Assembly (NCBI GenBank): GCA_003427395.1
Contig: BFEA01000460.1
Span: forward strand, 95,614 to 123,573
Source: Chara braunii
Lineage: Eukaryota > Streptophyta > Charophyceae > Charales > Characeae
Length of the DNA stretch: 27,960 nt
Direction: 5' to 3'
Shown: piece after piece, positions 1-9,200 of the stretch
How the letters are laid out: each line of letters starts with the position of its first letter
How positions within the stretch are numbered: position 1 is the stretch's first letter
Translations under genes and position numbers: made by a program
Notes under the pieces: model-generated
What the model saw: the letters and a program-made list of their open reading frames with translations, nothing else
Database searches by the model: none
Told to the model about the DNA's origin: nothing

Positions 1-818
1 TATTACTCGCCTCTACGTATATACATATCTTAGATAGTTATGTTGACAGGCTGGAAGTGGGGTACCCCCGTGTGGGTCATCCCATGGTCTGTCTACGTTT
101 AGACTAGTTAGACTAAGTAGTAGGATACTCATGTCTGAGTTATCCTACTGCTCGATCGAATCCATATAGGTTAGTAAATATGAGATTAAGGTTTTTGTCG
201 GGGTCTTCTTATTTCATACTTACATTTGATTGGACTATATTATAGTCCACGGATAGAATTGAAGTTCACATCGCTGAACTTCGTGTAAGGCGATAGTGAG
301 AGAGGTGTTGAGATTTTGTGACCTGTGTATTTGCAAGTCATTTCAATCAAGGAGACTCGTTATGGGTCTGTACAAGACTGCATGTTGTTGCCTTATGGTA
401 ACAGGTTGGTTTACTGACTCAACCGTCACTCACCCTCTACACCCACACTTTGCATCTACCTTTGCACTAAATCGCATTTCTGATTTTCGAGCCAGCATAT
501 GAAGGGTCTAAGCTTGATCAAAGCGGTCCTTGAATAACTGAGTCGAAAAAAAAGAATGTCTGGCAAAAGGGTTTGAAAGCGTAAGTGTAAGGTGTATAAG
601 AGTGAATGAATGGTCGACTCTATTAGAATTGTGGAATGTGATTGACACTTGTTTGCAGGTCAGTGAGAAGACCAACCACGTGTTATTCACTCTACTCGCA
701 TTGTTGAACTTATGTTGAGCCTCAACTCAGACATTTCGTCGACTCGTAACCTTTGTACATTTGGTTCGGATGTTTCGACTTTACTCCTTGATGCTGAATA
801 GATTAGGACAATTGGCAA
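1..818. other. Non-coding stretch, nothing recognised
   Basis: Short open frames occur on both strands, but none has a recognisable motif or a biased composition. The only structure seen is an imperfect hairpin at 116-152: arms of about 16 bases around a four-base loop, with one bulged base. Confidence 0.5.
116..152. other. Imperfect hairpin
   Basis: The left arm AGTAGTAGGATACTCA (116-131) pairs with the right arm at 136-152 (TGAGTTATCCTACTGCT), with one mismatch and one bulged base. Function unknown. It could be a remnant of a foldback element. Confidence 0.45.
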
Positions 819-911
819 GGCCATGAGCCTATTCTTTTATTTTGATGCATATTTGACTGGCCATGAACCTACCTTTGGTCATGATGTTTGCTTGAAAGGC
901 CAAGAGCCTAT
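819..911 (+). repeat. Three degenerate ~40-bp tandem units
   Basis: The motif GGCCATGAGCCTA recurs at 819, 859 (GGCCATGAACCTA) and 898 (GGCCAAGAGCCTA), giving spacings of 40 and 39 bp. The rest of each unit is poorly conserved. The motif falls in an open frame (823-1053) as a repeated G-H/Q-E-P tetrapeptide, but nothing else argues that the frame is translated. Confidence 0.4.
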
Positions 912-1639
912 TGATGATTTTCTCTTTCGAAAGTTAAACTCTGTTCGTTCTGATGTTTGTCTTTGTTTGTGTAAAAATGTAAAAGACATCTCCTTGTCTC
1001 TACAGTCTCAACTTTTGAAATGTATTCATTATGTTTGTATCACTCTGAAATAATTTTATAACGTACATAAGTTATGGGTTATGTGCAGATAGATTAGAAA
1101 ATTAGTATGCGCGATAGATCGTCAGTCAAGTCGACCGGAACAGTAAGTCGGTTCGGGAGATCAACACCCCAATACCCGACACATAAACGGGTCAGTCTTA
1201 GGCGTTAAACCGCGCGTTTACCTATGCTATGGCGATCGAGAAAACGCCCTCTGCCGACCTACCTCTACAAAGGCATGTAAAAGCCTTCGCATGTGGGCCG
1301 GTAGCTCAGCGGGGACACGTCTACCAGAGGGTGGTGACAGCCCCTCGGGTAGAGGTGAGTTGTACCTCGCGACGTCCCGACCTGTCGCGGGGCGTCGTGA
1401 GAGGTATAGCCTGCGCGCACGGTTGGAATGGTGACTCTTTGTTCTTAAAAGGTAAAATCCTGCGTGACACGACCGTGAGGTTCAGCGCCCCCCAGCAGGG
1501 TGCAGGACCTGCCGCACGCGATAGCGCAACACCGTGCACAACAAAATTTGCAGCAATGTGCAATGGCAAACGCACATTCAGCTGAATTGGAGCACAATAG
1601 TCACCACTAGCGTATGCTCCCCAAACTTAACAGTCCGGA
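912..1639. other. Non-coding stretch with a GC-rich block (~1190-1570)
   Basis: No gene recognised. Base composition shifts from AT-rich to GC-rich near 1190 and back near 1570. The GC-rich block contains a perfect 6-bp inverted repeat (CGCGAC/GTCGCG, about 1368-1390) and a sequence like the 5' end of a tRNA (1295-1314) that does not extend to a cloverleaf. Confidence 0.4.
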
Positions 1640-1936
1640 ATGTCCATCAGACTTGGCGAGCAGCAAGCAGTGGACAGTAGCCCCACAAACAACGAATACA
1701 ATGAACAACAGACCAACGAAACAACAACTCAACCAACAACGAGTCTCAACAACGATTCTTCATGAAAGTTGCAGCAGTCCGTTGTTGTTGAGCATGACAA
1801 TCCTTGTACGGCAGCAACAGTCCTGCGCCCTCACAGCGCACCCCAGAAAATGCCTACCTTACCGTGGCAGAAGTTACTCATTCTGTCATCTAAGAAGAAG
1901 CATGCACTATCACCCATAAAATCGAATCTCATTTGA
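1640..1936 (+). pseudogene. Possible degenerate coding fragment, Ser/Thr/Asn/Gln-rich
   Basis: The frame opens with ATG at 1640 and runs to TGA at 1934-1936, interrupted by one internal TGA near 1760. The first ~40 residues are rich in S, T, N, Q and P, as in disordered regions of eukaryotic regulatory proteins. The part after the stop is mixed and contains a basic stretch (SSKKKHAL). No domain is recognised and no neighbour helps. Composition alone suggests former coding, so this is a weak call and a chance frame is equally possible. Confidence 0.2.
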
Positions 1937-2021
1937 TCATGAAAAGAGAGTTGGTGTATTAAAGAAGGAGCAGAATGAGCATAACAACGAACGTTCAAAT
2001 CTCTATGTCTGATCTCACTTA

Positions 2022-2450
2022 TTGCAAGATGCGATCGAGCTTTCTCCCCCGTTACCCGCATGCACACTACCTTTGTACTACTCATTTCCACTCCTCTCAG
2101 CTATTCCTATCGGTTATCCCGTTTATCCCATTTTGTTCTACTCCTTGATTTGTCTCACCCCTCTCGTTCACAGGCCTCCTTTTCGCTGCTCTCCGTCTTT
2201 ACCAACCTCAAGTACCAGCCTTTATGATGAATATGACGGTCACCGGATGGTATGCGAGTTTGATGACAGCAATCGACAAGCGAGAAGACGAGCCCCGCCC
2301 AAATCACCAACTGCACCAGGGTGGTGGCGATCTCCCTGAGACTACCATTGGTTCAAAGGCCTCGAGTACTACCGGTGCTTGGTGCACCACCACGAATACA
2401 AGCATGTTGGCCACGGTCGGGACAACAGTGACGAATTCGAAGTAGAGTAA
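2022..2450 (+). pseudogene. Possible degenerate coding fragment, unknown product
   Basis: One frame runs from 2022 to TAA at 2448-2450 with a single TGA at 2337-2339. The region from about 2220 to the end encodes a hydrophilic, aromatic- and His-rich peptide on both sides of the stop (for example YDEYDGHRMVCEFDDSN before it and DYHWFKGLEYYRCLVHHHEY after it). That looks more like decayed coding sequence than random translation. The first 65 residues are pyrimidine-driven low complexity. I recognise no family. A repeat array begins about 140 bases downstream. Confidence 0.25.
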
Positions 2451-2586
2451 CACAGGGGCGAGAATCACGATTAAGATGATCCGCTACGATCTCCATCACA
2501 GGGATGATGTCGACCACATACACAACACGCAGCTATATTCGACGATGGTCTACGTACCAGGCACAAAATTTCATTCAAATATGCAC

Positions 2587-2770
2587 GTCTTCTTCCTTCT
2601 TTGCCTACCTTTCGTCCTAACGATCTCTCGTAGATAACGTAGCTGGATAACGTATCTGGGCGATAACGTAGATAACGTATCTGGATAACGTCTTCTTCCT
2701 TCTTTGCCTTCCTTCTTTGCCTACCTTTCGTCCTAACGATCTCTCGTAGATAACGTATCTGGGCGATAAT
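2587..2770 (+). repeat. Tandem duplication (~103 bp) with nested GATAACGTATCTGG units
   Basis: The block beginning GTCTTCTTCCTTCTTTGCC at 2587 recurs at 2690. The second copy contains an extra ~12-bp duplication (CCTTCTTTGCCTT). Inside the array, GATAACGTAKCTGG-like units repeat at least four times. This is slippage-type growth within a pyrimidine-rich strand. No coding or regulatory role is visible. Confidence 0.75.
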
Positions 2771-3176
2771 GCGATCAAATTCAATCAGAGCCAAGGTGAT
2801 CACGAGCGGGAGTGCCGGGCTTACAACGACGAACGACGCTGGTTGTGACGATTAGGACGAACGAGACTTTTGGCGACGACGATTTCCATGAAATAGCGGG
2901 AATAAGCATTGTCCCTCTGGCTTAGACCTCGGTGACTATCAACACACCGATCTCGATCCGTCGTTGAAGAGGATGCGACGACGAGGTGGAGTCACGGTAA
3001 GCACCATCATGAAGTCGATCTCTACGAATTACAAGTTTGCCATCGTGTGATAGTGTGAATAAATCTTCCGCTAGAACATGGAAATATACGCCTCCCAGTC
3101 CAAATCTCCTCCTCCCTCGCGCAGTTCGGCACCGTAGCTCGAGGTTCGGTTCATCCTGCATCTCCAGTTCTTCAAG

Positions 3177-3180
<4 letters not shown>

Positions 3181-3219
<39 letters not shown>
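3181..3219. repeat. (TC)n microsatellite
   Basis: About 19 uninterrupted TC dinucleotides. The Arg-Glu and Ser-Leu open frames overlapping it on the two strands result from the repeat and are not genes. Confidence 0.95.
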
Positions 3220-3221
<2 letters not shown>

Positions 3222-3940
3222 CTGACGACTCTTTTGTTCGCTCCTTCGCTGACCCACACACATTTTTCCACGTGGTGTGCCCACCAGCTTGATTCGAGAG
3301 GCGAATCCTCCCCTCATGACGAGGCCAACTCCCGATTAGCGATTAGTACCCCAATGACAACGAGTGGCTCAGGCATGATGAGCAAGAGCCTACCACAATC
3401 TCAGTCCCCTCGTCCTAGTAAGTTTCTCCCTATTTATTATTCTATTATTCCCTTTACCTCTGCGTCCTTCCTCAATCCCATCCGCATTCTTCCCGTTACT
3501 TTCCCGATCCTTCCTGCTCAGCGCATCATGCTGATGCGACTAAACTACTAACTCTACTCTGAATCTAACTCTGCCATTTGACTCTCAGTGTGACAAAACC
3601 CCTACCTAACATCTTACCTCATATGATTTCGTTAAGAAACGGATGAGATACACTTTCTTCCCCGCGCCATAGCTCTCCTTCCCAACATCTTGGCGCACTT
3701 TTCTTTTTTTAACTCCTATCGTACTAACTTTATACTAAACCTTACATCAAATTTGACCTTGCCATAACCGAAAACCCTGGAAACCACTCTTCACTCACCC
3801 GATTCGGCCAAGAATTGAGCGAGTTACTCAATTTCCAACCGTGCCCGGTTGCTTCTCACCATCGTTTTTTTTGCGGGTATCTGGCGTAAATCCACTCCAT
3901 ATTCATTTTATTTTCCCCTTTCGTTTACCCCCTTATTTTT

Positions 3941-4285
3941 AAGTTCGACCGAACGATTTGCACATCAGTATCGCTGCACTCTTCCTCCAGCGCCCCCCCT
4001 CCAGCCTTGCCCCGCTTCGGATAAAATGCTCAACATCTTTCCGATTCCCACGAGGATGCTCACACCAAACTCTCTAAGTACGGACGAGTGACACTTCCCT
4101 GGCCATGCCCCGCTTCTGCTCGAACTAGGAACCAGTTGCAGTTGGTTCGCTAGATAATATTTCGATAGCTCTAGCTATCCTGAGTCTTAACCAGCTACTG
4201 GACAGATCGATCAGTCTTTTGCCCCTATCCCCAGGTCCGACGAACGATCCTCGCCAGTATCGCTGGGAGCCTCCTCCTCAGCGCA
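3941..4285 (+). repeat. Diverged direct repeat pair (~3941-3995 and ~4231-4285)
   Basis: The two segments share, in order, a GTTCGACCGAACGAT-like start, an identical CAGTATCGCTG, and an end resembling CTTCCTCCAGCGC. They are separated by about 235 bases. They look like an old duplication or two copies of a dispersed repeat. Confidence 0.4.
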
Positions 4286-4299
4286 TATGTGTCAACCTG

Positions 4300-4561
4300 T
4301 GCACTAACTCAAACACCACAAAGAGCGTTGATTGATATACAGTAGGCCGCTGGTCATGGGAGTCGAAATCCGCTAAGGAGTGTGTAACAACTCTCGTGTC
4401 GAATCAGACAGTCCTGAAGGAGGGTGCGAGGCCTGCTATGAAGCCAGCAGCGTGAGCCTGGGTGAGGCGGGTCCCACTACAAATCTTGGTGGTAGTACGT
4501 ATTCAGGTGAAAACTTTGAAGACCAAAGTGGAAAAGGGTTCCATGTGACCAGTTGCACACT
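4300..4561 (+). pseudogene. 28S (large-subunit) rRNA fragment, plus strand
   Basis: This is a degraded piece of nuclear large-subunit rRNA. Recognisable blocks occur in the correct order: a GTTGATATAGACAGC-like stretch near 4326-4345, then TCCGCTAAGGAGTGTGTAACAACTC almost unchanged at about 4369-4393, then CGAATCA, then ATCTTGGTGGTAGTA (4482-4496), and AACTTTGAAG, GGGTTCCATGTGA and AGTTGCACA up to about 4559. Several internal stretches are shortened or substituted compared with any rRNA I know, so it cannot be functional. Homology stops abruptly near 4561, where an inverted 28S piece begins. A true rDNA unit would continue for kilobases in the same direction. Confidence 0.85.
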
Positions 4562-4740
4562 GTGGCCTCCGCCCTCGAGCGCCTGTCCCACTGCACCCAG
4601 GCACGGCTCACCATCTTTCGGGTCCCCAACGGGCATGGTTTGAATCGCCCTATTGTACCCTTTTCAGATCGGACAAGGCCCTAACCGTGTGGGGCAATGG
4701 CGATTTGACACTTTGCTGGTCGCTTGACGCTATCCACAAA
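4562..4740 (-). pseudogene. 28S rRNA fragment, inverted piece 1
   Basis: On the minus strand the segment reads GGACCCGAAAGATGGTGA followed by a TGCCTGxG...GGAGGCC region. This is the universally conserved large-subunit rRNA block that normally lies a few hundred bases upstream of the plus-strand piece next to it. Upstream on the minus strand (about 4640-4740) similarity is weaker but still follows rRNA order (GATC..TGAA.AGGGT before the conserved block). So the order is rearranged and the orientation flipped. The junction with the plus-strand piece lies near 4560-4564. Confidence 0.75.
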
Positions 4741-5110
4741 TAGTGCAAGAGCTGGTGACCGTGAAATCGTTTGTCCCGCAGCCACACAGGCTGCTGAATT
4801 GGTACATTTAGGACTTTGGCAAATCTGTGTGACCGGTCCTGCTCCTCAAAGGCCCCGACGGGCATGCTCCCACTCAGTTCCTATAGAAAATCGTTGTTGG
4901 TTGATGGTGCACCCACAAAGTGTCCCCGCCACTCGGGTTTCTTCCACCTCGTGGGCTAAATCACCCCCCCGGCTCGCATGCACATTGAACTCCACGGTCC
5001 GTGTCTCAAGACGGTGGGATAAAGGACTCTCACCAGCATCCCGGACGCACAAGCGTCCCGTAGGTTATCCAACAGAAGCGCATGCTAAAGATCCTCGGTT
5101 GTCGTGACAA
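4741..5110 (-). pseudogene. 28S rRNA fragment, inverted piece 2
   Basis: On the minus strand, CCGTCTTGAGACACGGACC (near 5010) matches the conserved 28S CCGTCTTGAAACACGGACC block. It is followed at the right distance by ATGCGAG, an AACCCGA block, a GTGCACCATCAACC stretch and GAGCATGCCCGTCGGGG (about 4855-4871). After that, matches to the downstream 28S region are weak (about 4740-4850). This piece overlaps the same part of 28S as inverted piece 1, so at least two rRNA-derived copies were involved. The outer limits are approximate. Confidence 0.65.
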
Positions 5111-6164
5111 TCACTCATGGGGTTCCAATCGCTCCCCACTATAATGCCGACCACGACAGCAAGCGCCTGTAGGCGACTCAGGTCAAACAAAGAGGCGGGA
5201 AGGCAAATTGTCGTTCGAGCCTCGGCACGTAGCCCATGGTCAGGGGTCGCGCAGACTCAGGAAGTCAAACAAGGTAAAAATAACAACAAGAATAATAATA
5301 CGAGTAAATAAAATAAGTCAGAGAATAAGAGCGAAAACGAAAAGCAAAGGGAGGAAAAGGGACCACTAGTACTGTCTCGGCCCCACGTGTGGCAAAATAG
5401 TCAAACCAAGGGGGATAGCCACACCGGACCCTCAACCCCTTAGCCTCTTCAAACTGCTCCAATACTCCCGCGTTGTCGCCCGCTGGCCTTGATCCCTGAA
5501 TCTTTTTGATGAAAGTCCATTATCGTAATCAATAGTGTTAAGCCCAAGGTTGGGTTTAGTACTAGCGGCAACCATATAAATGGTTACCCCCACGCATGCG
5601 GGCTTGCTAAGGGTTTCCAGGTGACTCTTTTCGCCCTACCGGCTAAACCCGCGGACGTCAAGTTCTATTCCTACCACGCAATCCTTGTTTTTGGACTTTT
5701 ACCGTTACGTCCACCCCTCTTACAACACCAGACCGTGGCGTCATCGACATCGTCCTTGTCATCTTCTACATGAGCGCACGCGCCCCATGGTCACTTGAAC
5801 AAAAAAGAAAAGTTCTTCCTATTTTTAATCGAAAACCAAAAATTGTCTAGGTGAAATGTCAACTCTATAATATGAAGAAAAAACAATATCACGCGTGCCT
5901 CAAAATTGTGCGCTCACACACTCTCTATTTTTGGTCAATCACTCAGTCAGCGTAAACGAAACTCAACCACGACTTGTGCAGGGTACTCAAATCTTAAATC
6001 GAATTTATTTTTTCACTTGCAAAAACCAGAGCAGATACGCTTGTAAGGGTATTTGCGCCGATAGCGTACTCAGTGGGAGCGACTCCGCGGCTTCCTTTTA
6101 CATAATGTGACTCACAATTTTGCCAATCTTGCGTGACGCGGCTAGTAAGATCTTCTTCGCGGAG
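5111..6164. other. Non-coding stretch, nothing recognised
   Basis: No gene is supported. The first 160 bases could be further decayed rRNA, but I cannot match conserved blocks there. A short A-rich run (5270-5345) and an AT-rich stretch (5800-5900) are the only compositional features. Confidence 0.45.
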
Positions 6165-6169
6165 ATTAT

Positions 6170-6595
6170 GTGCTCATGCTTCAAAGTGATGCAAAGTTGA
6201 TTCACAATTTTTATCATAAACTATACACCAACTATCATGGGTCTCCGATCGCTTTTTTCCTCACTGATGATTTTTACTGCGGTGACTTGTTTGACCTGGC
6301 CAATATGTATGTCTCTCCAGCAGAGATTGATTATGAAAAAGTGACCTATCCCTTTGGGTCTTACCATCTGCAATGAAGGATCTTCTCAAGGCCATCTCTT
6401 CCTACTTTATGAGAGGAATGTTGTGCTAAGCTTGACTTTCGAATCTTTGGTCTTGGATGGTCCTATTTGGAACTCGTGGGCTTTAGGTGGCTCTATATCA
6501 CTAGGCCACAATTTCCAGAAGTACATAGACGGGGCTCTAGGTGTTGGAGACGCACGGCCAAAACAAAGATTGAAGATGAGACTTCCGAGGAATGA
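6170..6595 (+). pseudogene. Broken copy of an unknown transposon-associated protein
   Basis: The frame ends with TGA at 6593-6595 and has in-frame stops at 6374-6376 and 6410-6412. It aligns without gaps to the copy at 21,990-22,365. Shared residues include KLI..F..K, GDL.DLA, SP..IDYE.VT, IFSRP.LPTL.EE, FRI.GLGW and RWLYI.R. Where this copy has TGA, the partner has CGA (Arg) and TGG (Trp), so both stops look like single C-to-T or G-to-A changes. The N-terminal module seen in the partner is absent. No known domain is recognised. The conserved aromatic and Trp positions suggest a folded protein in the ancestor. Confidence 0.55.
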
Positions 6596-6635
6596 GTGAG
6601 GACTCTTGATGAGTCTTGGCCATGTCTTTTCATGA

Positions 6636-7027
6636 GAGTAAGTCTTGATTTTATTATTCATTAACATTGATTGATGTTATGTTCTTGTTGATCTTTTCAC
6701 CGTGCTCGAATTTCTAAATTGACATCATAATTTAATGCGGTACATTTTACTTTTATTTTATTAATTGAGTGATCGTTGCTATTTCGAACCAAATTTATTG
6801 ATTGCATTTCTTGAGATTATTATGAGTTTTCACCTTCACTTATTCATCTTGTCTTTGAGTTGAGTAAGTCTTGATTTTATTATTCATTAACATTGATTGA
6901 TGTTATGTTCTTGTTGATCTTTTCACCGTGCTCAAATTTTTAAATTGACATCATAATTTAATGCGGTACATTTTATATTTATTTTATTAATTGCGTGATC
7001 GTTGCTATTTCGAACCAAATTTATTGA
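6636..7027 (+). repeat. 166-bp direct duplication (6636-6801 and 6862-7027)
   Basis: Two copies at an offset of 226 bp, beginning GAGTAAGTCTTGATTTTATT and ending AACCAAATTTATTGA, differ at only a handful of positions. The 60-bp spacer contains TTATGAGTTTTCACC, which in the partner at 22.4 kb precedes the region matching this unit. So the second copy is in the ancestral place and the first is the added one. Confidence 0.9.
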
Positions 7028-7343
7028 AGGTTCTTAAAATGGAGGTCTGGCGTAAACCGTAATTGAAGGGTCTTTATGACGGATCTGCTGGAATGGTTGT
7101 CCGTCAGGGTTAAGACGAAGGGTTGAAGAGGGAGGAGTCGGAGATGGAACTGGAAAGGATAACGCAGCTCCGACGAGGACTCAACACGCACGTACTCCAA
7201 AAGTGCAAAATGAAGAATCCTAGAAAACAAACAACAACTGGGGTATACCCCCAACGGACTGACTGGACTGAACTAGACTTGCCTAGTACCAACAGTGGTA
7301 TAAGGCAGGACTGGACACTAGTGGACTAGACTGGAACAACACA

Positions 7344-7457
7344 CGGCCTGTGGGATCAAGCCATGACCTAGTACCACAGGCCGAACAGACAAATAGCTTG
7401 GTAGGCCCTGGTTGTAGGCCAGGGCAGATAGAGGTCCGTTGCATGATCCTCGGACCT
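7344..7457. other. Cluster of three perfect hairpins
   Basis: Stem 1 is CGGCCTGTGG (7344-7353) with CCACAGGCCG (7374-7383), 10 bp. Stem 2 is GCCCTGG (7405-7411) with CCAGGGC (7419-7425), 7 bp. Stem 3 is AGGTCCG (7432-7438) with CGGACCT (7451-7457), 7 bp. They are consecutive and do not overlap. Nothing identifies a tRNA, snoRNA or known regulatory RNA. The cluster could be an unrecognised structured RNA or the end of a mobile element. Confidence 0.6.
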
Positions 7458-8422
7458 GTAGTGGATCACAAGAACCATAAGCACACTATCCGCAAAAGCA
7501 ACGAAACTCTGTAATAAAGAAAGTTGAGAAATCTAGGATGCGGAGCAAGCTCCATACGGAGTCCATGCAATGAAGCCTAAGCTACATAATTTCAAATGAA
7601 AAGCAACTGTCTAGTATACACATCCTAGCTAACAATAGAAAATGAAATGTAGCAACATACAATCCTAAAGTCCTGAAGGCAATTCCCACAGTGCTGAAAG
7701 GAAAAGAGACCAATATGTCAAAAGTAATGTCATTTCGTTGAACCACTAAGAGTGGGATGGTCTTAGAGGGGTTGAATGCAGCCTAAGAATCGAAAGTCCT
7801 AAGGGCAATCACACACGAGGTGGGGTAGGTCATCAGGCTAAGGGTGAGGGAGTGGTAGCGATACAAAACCAATGACCCTAACAGATAGACCATCAAGGCG
7901 GGTAATGCTCGACAAAAGGATGACACCATGCAGGGTCGGCCATGAAAGGGGAGTCTGGAATAAGGTGGACATATGCCTGACTGAAGGCATGCAATGGACG
8001 ACACTAGGGTGATGAGGGATGCAGTGGGTGAGGGAAATATGCACACAACTGACCAACTGGGGAGAGAGCTAGATTTGGGAGCAGGAAAGCTAAGACAACG
8101 CTACGATCTCAATGCCTATGCGATACCAAGGGAGAACCCAACTTAGAGAGACCCAGCTAAGTGAGAGTCATCATGCAACATTTGCAAGAGAATATACAAG
8201 GTAAGGTGGTGGCGTGAAGTAGTCACGTCCAAAGTAGCTGAAGTTGTCGAAGTGGTCGATGACGTTGATGAAGTAGGAGTCGAGTCGATGTCGAAGCAGA
8301 GCCGCAAGACAATGACATCCTCAAGAAGTAGATGATGGTGTATCTGAAGGTGTGAGTCATTAAGGAGATAGTAGGTGATTAGAGTGTCCGTCGTCGAGAC
8401 GCTGAGGGCAACAACGAGTGCG
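7458..8422. other. Region downstream of the chromovirus pol, no gene recognised
   Basis: This is where the 3' untranslated region and 3' LTR of the minus-strand chromovirus would be expected. I searched by eye for a matching direct repeat upstream of its gag (16.1-18.5 kb) and found none, so no LTR is annotated. Minus-strand open frames at 7783-8056 and 8143-8420 have no recognisable domains. Confidence 0.35.
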
Positions 8423-9200
8423 CTATGGACTCGCGGAGGCGTCGGTCCGCTGCTGAAGAACGACCCTAGAGGGAGCGGGCTCGTCCTCAGCAATCTCCTC
8501 AGCCGAAGAGGGAGGAAGAGAGACAGTCGGGTGAGTAGAGGCAAATGACTCATATGCACGCACCAATATCCGGGCGTGCTCCACTTGCTCGAGGGGCTCC
8601 CAAGTAGCCTCCTCATCAGGATAGCCCTTCCAACTCACAAGGTACTCAATGCGCAGAGGGGTATCGTTGGTAACTCGGCGAGATACGCTGTTGGAAATTA
8701 CGAATTCCTCGTGACCGTCCACCATGATAGGTGGAGGGTGTTCATAAGGAGGTGTGGCGAAGCGCTCGGACGGACTGCGATAAGGGCGCAGCAAGGAGAC
8801 ATGGTAAATATCGTGTACGCGAGCCTGTCGAGGGAAATCAGGTAGCTTCACACGAAAACTGACCGGACTCGCGGCAGTAGCAGGACTTATGGTCTGAAGG
8901 ATGCGGCATGGACCGAAGAAGCGATGCCGGAACTTGCGAAGTGTATCCGCTTTAAGCTGCAAGTGGCATGCGTCGACGAGCATATTGTCACCGGCTTTGA
9001 ATGGATGGTTCATTCGTGATCGGTTCGCTTGTGCGGTTATGCGAGTCTGGGAATCGGCTAAGCTCTCGTGTGCGCGCTTCTTAATCATCGCCATGTCAAC
9101 GGTCCAGTCGTCAAGCGTAGGATAACGAGTGTCTGGGCGCAACCGCGATGATTGTAGGAACTCTGCGGGTATGGGAGGGTAGTAGCAGAGGTCACACCCC
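8423..9200 (-). pseudogene. Integrase C-terminal region with chromodomain
   Basis: Best-preserved part of the chromovirus: 239 residues open from 9142 to 8423, extending in the same frame to about 9200. Residues 51-56 (GDNMLV) correspond to the GDLVLL-type motif of the integrase C-terminal domain. Residues 111-120 (DIYHVSLLRP) match the HxVFHVSLLKPY motif just before chromodomains. The chromodomain spans about residues 145-198 (8549-8710), with EYLVSWKGYPDEEATWEP at its core. The likely aromatic-cage residues F147, W171 and Y174 are all present. Such domains bind methylated histone H3 tails and steer insertion into heterochromatin. The upstream end abuts the duplicated integrase core, where a few residues appear deleted. 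Confidence 0.85.

Larger units (their letters stand above)
2771..4299. other. Pyrimidine-rich non-coding stretch
   Basis: About 1.5 kb in which the plus strand is markedly rich in C and T, especially 3040-4080. Open frames here follow the base bias (Ser/Pro/Leu-rich on plus, Arg/Glu-rich on minus) and show no domains. It holds the (TC)n microsatellite and an old pair of ~55-bp repeats, annotated separately. Confidence 0.5.
6165..7110 (+). mobile_element. Degenerate repeat copy 1 (partner at ~21,985-22,740)
   Basis: Nucleotide similarity to the downstream copy runs from about 6165 to about 7100, estimated by eye at roughly 60-65%. It is collinear through both the coding part (6170-6595) and the following AT-rich non-coding part (shared GAGTGAGGACTC, TTATGAGTTTTCA, ATAATTT, TTTCGAACCAAA-like and AATTGAAGGGTCT motifs). 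Similarity that continues past the coding end is what a transposon would give. Its 5' end lacks the first coding module present in the partner. Copy 1 also contains a 166-bp internal duplication. Confidence 0.6.

Noticed and set aside
1295-1345. tRNA or SINE head: GGGCCGG followed by an A-box-like TAGCTCAGCGGGG, with a weak B-box-like GGTGACAGCCC 30 bases on
   Set aside because: The D-arm partner is missing, no anticodon or T arm can be folded, and the B box matches only about half of its consensus.
1452-1466. TAAAATCCTGCGTGA, identical at about 22,786-22,800 near the putative LTR end
   Set aside because: A single 15-base match between two places in 28 kb is not far above chance, and the flanks do not align.
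3037-3317. Arg-Glu and Ser-Leu repeat proteins on both strands
   Set aside because: They are direct translations of the (TC)n microsatellite.
8115-8135. Minus-strand TGGTATC, like the start of a tRNA-iMet primer binding site
   Set aside because: Only seven bases match, and it lies downstream of pol in element orientation, where a primer binding site cannot be.
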